This document shows, piece after piece, positions 43,658-52,915 of a stretch of 64,000 bases of DNA. Source of the DNA: Treponema sp. CETP13 (lineage in GTDB: Bacteria > Spirochaetota > Spirochaetia > Treponematales > Treponemataceae); NCBI GenBank assembly GCA_001885315.1, contig MLPZ01000008.1, forward strand, positions 16,933 through 80,932, read 5' to 3'. The notes under the pieces were generated by a model. That model made no database searches. It was not told the origin of the DNA and worked only from the letters and a program-made list of their open reading frames with translations. Numbering within the stretch: position 1 is the stretch's first letter; each line of letters opens with the position of its first letter. The position numbers and the translations under genes are program-made.

Positions 43658-45145
43658 TTATTTTACACTTTGTTTATATGCTTTATCTAATTTTAAAGAA
43701 AGAGCATCTAATTGAAGCTTATTTGTAATATTTATTAAACGAAGCATTGTTATGTCAAATTGATAAAATTCTACAAGACCTTCCTGATAATGCCAAATTA
43801 AATTTGAAAGATATATTATTCCCACCAATTTTTTGTATTCGTTTGGAGCTTCTTTCGGTTCGTGGTGATAACGTATTGATGCAATAATGCTTGGTGGAAA
43901 GTTCCATTTTTTAGCTATTTCTGCTCCAATTTGTGCATGATTAACACCTGAAGCTAATTTTTCAAATAACTCAGTAGACAATGCCTTATCTTTGCAACAT
44001 TTCTTAAAATTATCTAGTAATGCAGGATGTGCAGATTCAAAAATAACACGTCCTATATCATGTAAAAGCCCACAAACATAAGAATCATCAATTATTTTAT
44101 GTTCAGAAGGGAAGAAATTTCTAGCAATATTATATGAATAAAAAGCAACTTGTGAAGAGTGATCCCAAAGGACTTTTTGTTCTTTTGTTGAAGAACCTAA
44201 ACTTTTCATTGCTCCAACAGAAAGTAACATGTTTTGTAATCCACGAATCCCAACAAGTTTTACTGCAGAATAAATGCTAGTGCAAGGATTTGCTAGAGAG
44301 AATGCTGCCGAATTTGTAATTTTTAATAAATCGCTTGTAAGTGATACATCTCTACTTACGTATGTTGCAATCTCTGAAAATTTTGATTTTGGATTATTAA
44401 GTAAATTTATAATATGTAAAATATTATCGGGAAAGTGGGGTAATTGGTCTATCAAAACAACTAGTTCTCTTGAAATTTCTGAGATAGTTTCTTGTTTTTG
44501 TTTATTTAGAGGCAATATTATTCGTGAAATAGTTTCTCCATTTTCAGAAAGAATAGTGTAGTTATCATCGGAAACGCCAATTTTTTTGAGCATTAAAACC
44601 ATAATAATTATGCCAAGTCCAGCTCCCTCTGTATCGTCAAGAATTTGCGAAAAAGCATCATCCACTGAATCATATTTTCTAGAACGGGCGATTTTATCAT
44701 GGATTCGCATAAACTCAAATTTTGTAAGAGCTGCATTATTTCTAATTTCTATTTTAATTTTGCCATTTTTTACTTGTAAAATTGTTTTTATATAATAGCC
44801 AGCTTGTTTTTGTAAAGAAAGCCAGTATTGAATATTATTTAAAGTGTCTTTTTTAAAGGTTTTCATTCCTTGTTCATAATTGTCGGGATTATTTATATCT
44901 AAACATTTTTCACGAAAATAAACTCTTTTTGTATTTGCTTTTTTTGCATTTGTAACAAGTTCGTTCATACAGTATATAAGGTATTCTGCCATAAATTCTT
45001 CGTCTATTTCTTTTAAAAAAGAGCGCAAAATCTCTGCCATATAAATTTCCATTTCATGGGGAAAAGTATAAGTTGTAATAGAAAGAGGAATTCCAGTTTG
45101 AATAGCCTGTTTTAATTTAGAATGATCTAAAGCATTAGTAACCAT
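43658..45145 (-). CDS. GHKL ATPase-like and HDOD fusion protein
   Basis: This 495-residue protein has an N-terminal part resembling a histidine-kinase-like ATP-binding domain: N-box NELVTNAKKANTKR at 61-74 and DTEGAGLGI at 171-179. There is no dimerisation/phosphoacceptor helix. Residues about 235-435 are an HDOD domain with FPDNILHIINLL and ITNSAAFSL. HD-type residues LLHDIGR (His362, Asp363), NHAQIG and RYHHEP are kept. HDOD proteins often control chemotaxis, motility or second-messenger paths. The architecture suggests an ATP- or anti-sigma-like switch joined to an HDOD output. It is a single gene that converges on the TrmH gene. Confidence 0.78.
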   Translation of the reverse strand: MVTNALDHSKLKQAIQTGIPLSITTYTFPHEMEIYMAEILRSFLKEIDEEFMAEYLIYCMNELVTNAKKANTKRVYFREKCLDINNPDNYEQGMKTFKKDTLNNIQYWLSLQKQAGYYIKTILQVKNGKIKIEIRNNAALTKFEFMRIHDKIARSRKYDSVDDAFSQILDDTEGAGLGIIIMVLMLKKIGVSDDNYTILSENGETISRIILPLNKQKQETISEISRELVVLIDQLPHFPDNILHIINLLNNPKSKFSEIATYVSRDVSLTSDLLKITNSAAFSLANPCTSIYSAVKLVGIRGLQNMLLSVGAMKSLGSSTKEQKVLWDHSSQVAFYSYNIARNFFPSEHKIIDDSYVCGLLHDIGRVIFESAHPALLDNFKKCCKDKALSTELFEKLASGVNHAQIGAEIAKKWNFPPSIIASIRYHHEPKEAPNEYKKLVGIIYLSNLIWHYQEGLVEFYQFDITMLRLINITNKLQLDALSLKLDKAYKQSVK

Positions 45146-45232
45146 AAAAGTAGTATAACATAATTTAATAAAAAAAAAATAAATCAGGACTTCTGTTGTT
45201 AAATTTTCATAATTATTTTATCATACTACAAT

Positions 45233-46234
45233 ATGTCGGATTTATTAATTGCAGAATTGTTAATACTTATTTGTCTCCTTCCAGTTGTTTTACGATTTGC
45301 TTTTATTCGTTCTCATCGAGTAGATTCCATAGTATTGCTATCCCCCATAGCTTTTATTGTCAGTATAATCTTATGGTTTGTATATGATCTTTCTTTTTCA
45401 TTATTATGTGTTACGCTGATAGTTTTTATAATTTTAATCTCCAATTTTAGAGCTTTATTGCGATATTTTGATGGTTTATTTGTTGATTATTATAGTTATA
45501 AATTTAGGATTGCTACTTTTATTGAAGCTATTGTATTAGTTTTTTTTACAATTGTATTGTTGATTTTTCGACCATATCCTGTGAAAGAACATTATGTTCA
45601 AGTTTTTTCTGGTTCTTGCTCTAGGGGTTTTATAGAAAAAACAGATGTTTTCCAAAGTGCAAATCTTTTTATAACAAGATTTGAAAAAAGAGACAGTTCT
45701 GATTCTTTATTTACTGCCAAAAAAAGTGTTTTATATCCATTACAAGACGAAGAATTTCATAATAATCAAACCCCTGTTATTTTATATATTCCTCAAGTGT
45801 ATTCTTCTACATATGATGTTTCTCCTCGTTTAGAGGCACTTGCCAAAAATGGATATACTGTTATATGTGCAGAATTTTATACTGATGATGTACGACTTTT
45901 TGGTAATCGTTTTGATTTAAAAATATTTCGTGCTTTTTTTGCACGTAGAAAAACTCCAAAAGACGATTTTTCTGAAGAAAGGGCTATAGAAAAAAAAGCT
46001 TTATTAGATTTGATGTCATCTAAATATAAAAATCTTTATTTTTATGAACCGGATGTTAATGAAGTAACCCCTTTAAAAGAAGATTTTTATTTAACTCGTC
46101 CGTTAGAGGCTTGGTTACAAAACCCTAAAAATTATCATAGCCTTCGAGCAAAAGCGGAGTGTGTTCCTAGAATGGTGGTCTTAGATGTTAATAAAAAATT
46201 AGCGACTTTATCTGGGTTTGAAGAGAAAAAATAA
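45233..46234 (+). CDS. Membrane protein with hydrolase-like domain, unknown
   Basis: This 333-residue protein has three or four N-terminal membrane helices (about residues 5-125) and a soluble C-terminal region. The latter contains TPVILYIPQVYSSTYDVSPRLEALAKNGYTVICAEFYTDD, which looks like the start of an alpha/beta-hydrolase fold, but no nucleophile elbow is seen. I do not recognise a family. It lies directly upstream of lspA (2-bp gap to the first open ATG), so a role in envelope processes is likely but unproven. There is no clear ribosome site. Confidence 0.6.
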   Translation: MSDLLIAELLILICLLPVVLRFAFIRSHRVDSIVLLSPIAFIVSIILWFVYDLSFSLLCVTLIVFIILISNFRALLRYFDGLFVDYYSYKFRIATFIEAIVLVFFTIVLLIFRPYPVKEHYVQVFSGSCSRGFIEKTDVFQSANLFITRFEKRDSSDSLFTAKKSVLYPLQDEEFHNNQTPVILYIPQVYSSTYDVSPRLEALAKNGYTVICAEFYTDDVRLFGNRFDLKIFRAFFARRKTPKDDFSEERAIEKKALLDLMSSKYKNLYFYEPDVNEVTPLKEDFYLTRPLEAWLQNPKNYHSLRAKAECVPRMVVLDVNKKLATLSGFEEKK

Positions 46235-46275
46235 TTATGTTATACTTAAAAAAGTTTGTAAACAAAGGATTTAAT

Positions 46276-46803
46276 GTGAAAAATAAAATTAGGCCATTAT
46301 TTTTAACTGTTGCGATTATTATTTGCGATCAAGTATCAAAATTGATTGTACTTAAAAATGTAGACCCTTATTCGATTGGGGCAAGTTTTTTTAATGGTTT
46401 TTTTAGAATAGTTAATATCTATAACAAAGGAATTGCTTTTAGTATTGGGGTTGGACTTTCGGACAATGTAAGAAGATTTTTATTTGCGTTAATTCCATTA
46501 TTAGTATTAATTTTGGTATTAGTGTTCTACTTTAAGAGCAATGATTTTACTCGAATTCAGGAATGGGCCGTATGTGGTATTGTTGGAGGCGGCTTAGGAA
46601 ATCTTATAGATCGTTTTTTTAGGCCTCAGGGTGTAGTTGATTGGATTGATTTTCGTTTTTTTGGGTTGTTTGGTTTCGAACGATTCCCAACTTTTAATAT
46701 TGCAGATGCTTCAGTTGTCGTCTGTGGTATTTTGCTTGTTGTTTCTCTTATATATACATTGAGTCGTGAAGAAAAAAAAATTTCAGAGTCAAAATATGAG
46801 TAA
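46276..46803 (+). CDS. lspA: Lipoprotein signal peptidase (signal peptidase II)
   Basis: This 175-residue (or 188-residue) aspartic protease has four membrane helices. The catalytic motifs are GGGLGNLIDRFFRPQGVVDWID and FPTFNIADASVV. It removes signal peptides from prolipoproteins after lipidation, which suits a spirochaete rich in lipoproteins. The start is set at a GTG with an AAGGA site six bases upstream; an in-frame ATG 13 codons earlier is also possible. Its end overlaps the start of the next small membrane protein by eight bases (ATGAGTAA). Confidence 0.93.
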   Translation: MKNKIRPLFLTVAIIICDQVSKLIVLKNVDPYSIGASFFNGFFRIVNIYNKGIAFSIGVGLSDNVRRFLFALIPLLVLILVLVFYFKSNDFTRIQEWAVCGIVGGGLGNLIDRFFRPQGVVDWIDFRFFGLFGFERFPTFNIADASVVVCGILLVVSLIYTLSREEKKISESKYE

Positions 46804-47110
46804 TAATGATGTAGATAAGACACCTTTGACAAGTGGTCAAAAAAAACGTAATACAGTATTTTTTATTATTGTAGGTACATTATTGAATGTTGTATTATGT
46901 TTATTTTTATTATTTGTTTTTATAGGATTAGTGTCTAAATTTCTTCCTAATCAAATTGCTATAATAATGCCTTTTATATTTATAGTTGCAGTTATATTGG
47001 CTATGGTGATATATCAAAAACTAATAAATTGGATAATTATAAAATGGAATCTCGAGGAAAAATTAGAGCCATTATTTTTATCAAAAAGAAAAAATCATAA
47101 AAAAAAATAG
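46796..47110 (+). CDS. Small two-helix membrane protein
   Basis: This 104-residue protein starts at an ATG overlapping the lspA stop codon; an upstream in-frame extension within lspA is unlikely. Two hydrophobic segments (about 22-50 and 54-73) are followed by a charged Lys-rich end. No family is recognised. It is translationally coupled to lspA and may modulate envelope processing, but sequence gives no function. Confidence 0.6.
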   Translation: MSNNDVDKTPLTSGQKKRNTVFFIIVGTLLNVVLCLFLLFVFIGLVSKFLPNQIAIIMPFIFIVAVILAMVIYQKLINWIIIKWNLEEKLEPLFLSKRKNHKKK

Positions 47111-47111
47111 A

Positions 47112-48764
47112 TTAATATCCATCTGATGCAGCGCGATTAAGATCTTTCTGATAAAGTTCTTGATATACAATGTTTCGTTGTCTTAGTTCATTTTTTATGT
47201 TATCTGCAAATGGCATGTTCCTCCAAAAAACAGCCCGAACCTCTTTATCAAGTTTTTGGATACCATTACATTCTTTTGTCATCCAGATTATATAATCTTG
47301 AATAAAATAATTTTTTATTTCTCCTTTAAGTTTACGGGAACTGTAATAATGATAATATTGTCCTGTAAGGCCTTCTTCCATCCAGTAATAAGATGCTTTT
47401 TCTTTTGCAACTTGCCAACGCAAATCTGCTACAGCCATTAAGATTGCATTTTTTAGATTTTTGGGGTACATAGGAATAACAATTCTTCCGCGACTCGTAA
47501 TACGATTATATCTATCAAAAGGTTCCCAGCAGAACCCCAAATTACCATAAGTTGGAAGTAAAATGACAAAAGGGACAATTCTGTTTTTTGATTTTTTATG
47601 AACACGACAGAAGGCTTCTGGATCAATAGATTCAATCCAAGTAAGAATTGATATTACATTTTCACGGAAACCTGTCTCAGATGCTATGCAGTGAAAAAAT
47701 TCTCTTGTAAAAATAGGGAATTGATTTCCTCTTCGACCACAAGTCATTTTTGCCATTTGCCGTATTGTTTGAAATTCTGTAGTTAAATCACTTTGGCTCA
47801 GTGCAGGTACATTGGCACTATTTGAAATCTTTTGCGATAAGGAATTATGAATTTCGTGTGCGGATTGGAATTCTCTAAAAGTAGATTCTATTTCCTTATT
47901 ATTTTTTGCAAGAGTATGAAGTTTTTCAATAATTTCAGGAATCAATTTTTTTTGTGATTCACTATAAGCTGCTTTGTGTGGGTCATATGCAGGTATAACT
48001 GGATGATCACAAAGAATATCAATACGAGACTTTAATTCTGCTTCTAACATTGCTCGCTGGCTTTCTTGCATGGTAAACATGTTTTCTGCGTTTTGAAGCT
48101 TCCCTGCATTTTTTGCTTGTAATTGAGTCAGGCGAGCTGAATCATCGGTACTTGTGCTTTTTTTTGAACGTGGCGCTTCATCTGTGGTTGATAAAGAAAT
48201 ATGACCGGCACAAATATCATGAAACCATTCGTCAAGATAATAGACAGGTTCATTTGAAGTGTTCTCGATTATTGCTTTAGAAAACATTTCTTTTTGTTCT
48301 GGGGTTGAAAGAGAAGGAAGAACAATTCCGTATCGAAGTACCATATGTTTTATAGAATTGGTATCTTTATTGCACATTTTTGGGGCTAAGTTTTTTATAA
48401 ATTCCCAATAAGCAGTTGTAAGTTGTTGTCTATATACTGTGCGATCTGTAACATCCTTGCAAGGTAAATATTTTGATAAGAGTACATGTAATCTTTGTGC
48501 TGATTCTCCCTCTCCGTTCAATGCTTTTTTATAATAAGAGGTGTCGTAAAAAACTTCTGTTGTGTGAGTGTCAGAAAAAAACTTTGTAATTGGTTGAAAT
48601 TTCTTAATTAATAAATTAACCGTTGCCCAAGGGGCTTCTGGTTTTAAAAATTCTTCAGTTTCCTGTTTTTCTAATTTTCTTTTTGAAGTTGTTCTTGATG
48701 GTTTAGAAGGCATCTCTGTGTCATTTAAAAGTGCTACTATTTCAGATGATATATCATTACTCAT
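47112..48764 (-). CDS. Conserved treponemal hypothetical protein
   Basis: This 550-residue protein is read from MSNDISSEIVALL; the frame opens six codons earlier. It is mostly hydrophilic, without membrane helices or signal peptide. A central part (about 215-330) is probably helical and coiled-coil-like. A C-terminal region has VPFVILLPTYGNLGFCWEPFDRYNRITSRGRIVIPMYPK and many aromatic residues. I recognise no domain. It converges on the small membrane protein gene and is separate from the opp operon. Confidence 0.6.
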   Translation of the reverse strand: MSNDISSEIVALLNDTEMPSKPSRTTSKRKLEKQETEEFLKPEAPWATVNLLIKKFQPITKFFSDTHTTEVFYDTSYYKKALNGEGESAQRLHVLLSKYLPCKDVTDRTVYRQQLTTAYWEFIKNLAPKMCNKDTNSIKHMVLRYGIVLPSLSTPEQKEMFSKAIIENTSNEPVYYLDEWFHDICAGHISLSTTDEAPRSKKSTSTDDSARLTQLQAKNAGKLQNAENMFTMQESQRAMLEAELKSRIDILCDHPVIPAYDPHKAAYSESQKKLIPEIIEKLHTLAKNNKEIESTFREFQSAHEIHNSLSQKISNSANVPALSQSDLTTEFQTIRQMAKMTCGRRGNQFPIFTREFFHCIASETGFRENVISILTWIESIDPEAFCRVHKKSKNRIVPFVILLPTYGNLGFCWEPFDRYNRITSRGRIVIPMYPKNLKNAILMAVADLRWQVAKEKASYYWMEEGLTGQYYHYYSSRKLKGEIKNYFIQDYIIWMTKECNGIQKLDKEVRAVFWRNMPFADNIKNELRQRNIVYQELYQKDLNRAASDGY

Positions 48765-48843
48765 ATTAAAAAAGAATATCACGGGTAATACTATCTTGCA
48801 AGTATAAAAAGCATAGAAAATTTATAATAGTTTTAAATCTGTC

Positions 48844-49773
48844 CTATCTTATCCAACTTTCATATTCTTTATCTGTTGCTAAAACATAATGAGTCCCATT
48901 TATTAGGTGTTGGGTCCCTTTAGAATAAATAATACCACTGGTGCTATAATCGTAATTTTGAACGACTCTCTTTCGCTCAAGAATAGGATTAGGAATTGGA
49001 ATAGCAGAAAGTAAGCTTTTTGTATACGGATGAATCGGATTACTAAAAATTTCATCGGAGGTTCCTGATTCTACCAAATGTCCTAAATGAAGAACTCCAA
49101 TATTTTTGCTAATATATTTTACCATTGATAAATCATGAGCTATAAATAAGTAGGCAGTTCCTGTTTCTTCTTGTATATCCTTCATCATGTTTACAACCTG
49201 TGCTTGAATCGATACATCAAGAGCGCTAATACATTCATCTGCAATTATCAGTTTAGGGTTCATAATTAGAGCTCGAGCTATACCAACTCGTTGACGCTGG
49301 CCGCCAGAAAATTGATGTGGATAACGATCTATATGTTCTGGAGATAGTCCTACTTTTTCTAAAATGTGCGAAATTTTATCGTTTCTTTCTGCTCTATTTG
49401 CATAAAGATGATGGATATCTAATCCTTCACCAATAATTTCTCCAACTTTTTTACGCGGATTTAAACATGCCATTGGATCTTGAAAAATCATCTGCATATT
49501 TGTTCTTAGATATTCTTTGTTAGAATAAGAAAGTTCATCCGATATATCGTGTCCGTCAAAAATTATTTTTCCGTCAGTAGGAGAGAGAAGCCGAATAACA
49601 CTGCGTCCTATAGTACTTTTTCCTGATCCGGACTCTCCAACAAGGCCGTATGTTTCACCTGGATATATTTTAAATGATACTCCATCTACAGCTTTTACAG
49701 TGTATTTTGAACTCATTTTAAAATGTTGTTTTAGATTTTCAACCTGTAATAAGGGTGTTTTATTTTGTGACAT
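48844..49773 (-). CDS. oppF: Oligopeptide ABC transporter ATP-binding protein OppF
   Basis: This 309-residue ABC ATPase has Walker [13 protein letters not shown], signature HQFSGGQRQRVGIARAL, Walker B LIIADECISALD and an H-loop in FIAHDLSMVKYIS. The C-terminal oligopeptide/dipeptide extension has HPYTKSLLSAIPIPNP. It powers oligopeptide import with OppD. The first bases overlap the end of oppD by 14 bp. It is the last gene of a complete oppABCDF operon; no clear terminator follows. Confidence 0.95.
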   Translation of the reverse strand: MSQNKTPLLQVENLKQHFKMSSKYTVKAVDGVSFKIYPGETYGLVGESGSGKSTIGRSVIRLLSPTDGKIIFDGHDISDELSYSNKEYLRTNMQMIFQDPMACLNPRKKVGEIIGEGLDIHHLYANRAERNDKISHILEKVGLSPEHIDRYPHQFSGGQRQRVGIARALIMNPKLIIADECISALDVSIQAQVVNMMKDIQEETGTAYLFIAHDLSMVKYISKNIGVLHLGHLVESGTSDEIFSNPIHPYTKSLLSAIPIPNPILERKRVVQNYDYSTSGIIYSKGTQHLINGTHYVLATDKEYESWIR

Positions 49774-50848
49774 ATCCCGCCTCCTTTTTCATTCTTTCAA
49801 TGCGCTCTTTTAATACTGGAGGCATTTTAATTTTAGGAGCTCGTTTATCGAGTAACCACGAACTTACAAAATGAGTATCTGTTACTTTAAATACAGGAGG
49901 TTCTATTCTACTATCAATATTAAGGGCAAAGATATTGCGAGGGGCATATGCATCCCCTTTTACTTGATGTAGTAGGTTTGGCGGTGAACCAGGAATGGTA
50001 TATAATCTATCATCTGAAGCCTCTAAGTCAGGCATTGCAGAAAGCAAGCCCCAAGTATATGGATGTAAAGGTTCAAAATAAATTTCGTTTGCTGTTCCTT
50101 TTTCAACTATTTTTCCAGCATACATAACGTTTACATAATCGGCAACTTTTGCTACAACGCCAAGATCGTGTGTAATGTATATAACAGAAATGTTTCGTTC
50201 TATTTGTATTTGTTTAATTAGTTCTATAATTTTTGCCTGAATAGTAACGTCGAGTGCGGTTGTTGGTTCATCGCAGATAAGTAAATCTGGATTACAGGCA
50301 AGGGCAATTGCTATAACAACACGTTGTCTCATACCTCCAGAAAGTTGATGAGGATAACTTTTCATGCGCTTAGATGCATCTTTTATTCCAACTTCTTCAA
50401 GTAATTTTAAAGATTTATTATATGCTTCTTCTTTTGGCGTATTGTAATGCCACATCATTCCTTCCATAATTTGTCGTCCAATTTGCATTGTTGGATCAAG
50501 ACTCGTCATAGGATCTTGAAATATCATGGCAATACGTTTCCCGTTTATGTGCCTACGAATATCTTTTTTTTTCATTTTTAAAATATCACAAGTAACTTTA
50601 TGTTCTTTATCACGATAATAGGTAAACTCTATTGTGCCACTATTAATGATTGCATTTGAATCAAGGATTCCCATTATAGCTTTGTTTGTAACGGATTTAC
50701 CCGAACCGGATTCACCTACAATAGCTATTGTTTCGCCTCGTTTTAAATCTAGGTCAACACCTCTAATTGCATTAACATTTCCGGCTGTAGTCTTAAAAGA
50801 AATAGAAAGATTTCTGACTGTAAGTATTTTTTCGTTAATATTGCTCAT
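49760..50848 (-). CDS. oppD: Oligopeptide ABC transporter ATP-binding protein OppD
   Basis: This 362-residue ABC ATPase has Walker [14 protein letters not shown], signature [17 protein letters not shown], and Walker [15 protein letters not shown]. The Opp-type C-terminal region has [13 protein letters not shown] and IPGSPPNLL. It pairs with OppF in the cytoplasm. The 2-bp gap to oppC and the overlap with oppF show cotranslation. The C-terminal extension is somewhat longer than in E. coli OppD. Confidence 0.95.
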   Translation of the reverse strand: MSNINEKILTVRNLSISFKTTAGNVNAIRGVDLDLKRGETIAIVGESGSGKSVTNKAIMGILDSNAIINSGTIEFTYYRDKEHKVTCDILKMKKKDIRRHINGKRIAMIFQDPMTSLDPTMQIGRQIMEGMMWHYNTPKEEAYNKSLKLLEEVGIKDASKRMKSYPHQLSGGMRQRVVIAIALACNPDLLICDEPTTALDVTIQAKIIELIKQIQIERNISVIYITHDLGVVAKVADYVNVMYAGKIVEKGTANEIYFEPLHPYTWGLLSAMPDLEASDDRLYTIPGSPPNLLHQVKGDAYAPRNIFALNIDSRIEPPVFKVTDTHFVSSWLLDKRAPKIKMPPVLKERIERMKKEAGYVTK

Positions 50849-50850
50849 GT

Positions 50851-51903
50851 TTACTTCTCCTTCATTTTAGGATCTAAAGCTTCTCGAAGACCATCTGCTA
50901 GCATGTTAAAACAAAGCATAAGCAATGCTAGAACAAGAATTGGAGGAATAATTTGATATGGATGAGTTGTAAAGCTGTTAAAAGCATCACTGATTAGGGA
51001 TCCTAAACTACATTGGGGTACAGGAATACCAAGACCTACAAACGAAAGAAAAGCTTCGGTAAAGATTGCGGTTGGTATACTAAACATTGTTTGAGTAATA
51101 AGTTGCCCTATAATATTTGGAAGAACTTCATGAAATATGATTTTAAAATTACTTGCTCCGAGAGTTCTGGATGCAAGAACAAATTCTCTCTCTTTTAAAT
51201 TAAGCATTTCTGCTCGTGCAATACGGGCCATACCGATCCATTCTGTAATCATAAGTGCAAGAATTATTGTCTTTATACCAGGTCTAAGAATAAGCATAAG
51301 AAGGGTTACAATAACGAGTCGTGGAATACCGTTTACAATTTCTGAAAAACGCTGCATACCACTATCTATAACACCTCCAAAGTATCCTGAAACTAGTCCA
51401 TAACTCATTCCTACTAACATATCTATAAGAACTGCTGCAAAAGCAATGTATAGAGACACCCGAGTTCCCATCCATGTTCTTGTCCAAATGTCACGTCCAA
51501 GGGTATCTGATCCAAACCAATAATATACATTTGTATTGTTGTCAGAAATATAATGGTTTAAAAGTTTTGTTCCTGTTGTTGTATTTAATTTTTCGTTGCC
51601 AGCAAAAATTCCTATTTTTTCGAGTCCAGGAATTCTAGGAGCATAATTTTTTTGTGTAAGATTTTGTTCAGAATAAGTATATGGTGTTAAATGGGGTCCT
51701 AAAAAAGCACATATAATAATAAAAATTATAATTAGAAAAGAAACGACTGCTCCTTTGTTTGCAAAAAAGCGATATCGTACATCTTTCCAGTAACTTTGAC
51801 TTGCAAAATTCGAATCTATTTTAGTACTATCGACATTGTTCTGAAGACAAAAATCATCTTTATATTGTCCTGCCGGAGCCACAGTTTCTGTAGTTGTTAT
51901 CAT
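50851..51903 (-). CDS. oppC: Oligopeptide ABC transporter permease OppC
   Basis: This 350-residue inner-membrane permease has a long N-terminal cytoplasmic region, one helix, a periplasmic insert of about 70 residues, and a five-helix binding-protein-dependent transport domain. The EAA-type cytoplasmic loop is ASRTLGASNFKIIFHEVLPNI. An N-terminal OppC-N region is present. It forms the channel with OppB. Its start overlaps the oppB stop by four bases. Confidence 0.94.
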   Translation of the reverse strand: MITTTETVAPAGQYKDDFCLQNNVDSTKIDSNFASQSYWKDVRYRFFANKGAVVSFLIIIFIIICAFLGPHLTPYTYSEQNLTQKNYAPRIPGLEKIGIFAGNEKLNTTTGTKLLNHYISDNNTNVYYWFGSDTLGRDIWTRTWMGTRVSLYIAFAAVLIDMLVGMSYGLVSGYFGGVIDSGMQRFSEIVNGIPRLVIVTLLMLILRPGIKTIILALMITEWIGMARIARAEMLNLKEREFVLASRTLGASNFKIIFHEVLPNIIGQLITQTMFSIPTAIFTEAFLSFVGLGIPVPQCSLGSLISDAFNSFTTHPYQIIPPILVLALLMLCFNMLADGLREALDPKMKEK

Positions 51904-52841
51904 TGCTCTTTACCTCCATTTGAAAGTCTAATTCGTGGATCAATAATACCATAGAGAATATCAACTGCTAGCATAATGCCGATATACATTGCACTATAGA
52001 TAAAACTTAATGCAATAACTACGCTATAGTCGTTGGACTGAATGGCAGTAACAAGTAAGGAGCCTACTCCTGGAATAGAAAATATTTTTTCGACAACCAA
52101 AGACCCTGTCATCAAATCAACAATGAGGGGAGCCAATACAGTAATGATTGGTATTAAAGTGTTTCTTAAAGCATGTCTATATATAAGTCTAAACCCATAT
52201 ATACCTTTGCTTTCTGCAAGTAACATGTAATCACTATTTAAAGATTCAAGCATTTCTGTTCGTGTAAACCGTGCAATAGAAGCGAGTGTAAACATACATA
52301 ACGAAATACTTGGCAAAACAGTCGAAGCAAATAATTGTCTATCAGTGTAGAGCATTGGGAAAAGTCGCATTTTAAACCCAAACTGATAACTCAAGGCTAA
52401 AGCAAAAACGTAACTAGGAATAGAAACTCCAAGGACAGAAATTAAAGTTGAAATTCTATCCCATATAGAGTTATGCCATATAGCAGCGACAATTCCAAGA
52501 AGTAATCCGATAATGGCTCCTATAAAAACAGATTGGAAACCTATTTTTATACTCACTGGAAGTCGTAATTTTATAAGTTGACTAATTGGGGTATTTTTAC
52601 TGATATTATAGCTTACCCCGAAATCGCCTCTAAAAATATTTACTACATATTTAAAGAATTGAACAATAATTGGTTTATCTAAACCATATTTTTGATAGAG
52701 TGTGGCACGTTGTGTGTCAGAAAGTTTTTCGTCGTTAAAAGGAGAGCCTGGCATAAGTTGAAGCAATATGAAAAGAATAAGTGTAATTGCTAAAAGTGTA
52801 AAAATTGCTATCAGAACTCTTTTGAGAATATATTTTTTCAA
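51900..52841 (-). CDS. oppB: Oligopeptide ABC transporter permease OppB
   Basis: This protein of about 313 residues has six membrane helices and the EAA-like loop ESKGIYGFRLIYRHALRNTLIPII. It ends IIDPRIRLSNG as usual for OppB. The start is placed at the TTG giving KKYILKRVLIAIFTLL, the family's normal N-terminus, with an AAAGG site nine bases upstream. An ATG eleven codons earlier is open but gives an atypical end with a Cys. It forms the translocation pore with OppC. Confidence 0.9.
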   Translation of the reverse strand: MKKYILKRVLIAIFTLLAITLILFILLQLMPGSPFNDEKLSDTQRATLYQKYGLDKPIIVQFFKYVVNIFRGDFGVSYNISKNTPISQLIKLRLPVSIKIGFQSVFIGAIIGLLLGIVAAIWHNSIWDRISTLISVLGVSIPSYVFALALSYQFGFKMRLFPMLYTDRQLFASTVLPSISLCMFTLASIARFTRTEMLESLNSDYMLLAESKGIYGFRLIYRHALRNTLIPIITVLAPLIVDLMTGSLVVEKIFSIPGVGSLLVTAIQSNDYSVVIALSFIYSAMYIGIMLAVDILYGIIDPRIRLSNGGKEQ

Positions 52842-52915
52842 CAGTACATACCTTTGTAACTTTTTGCAGAACATACAAGAATCAAATTGAGTATGCTCTG
52901 CAAAAAAATTTACTT

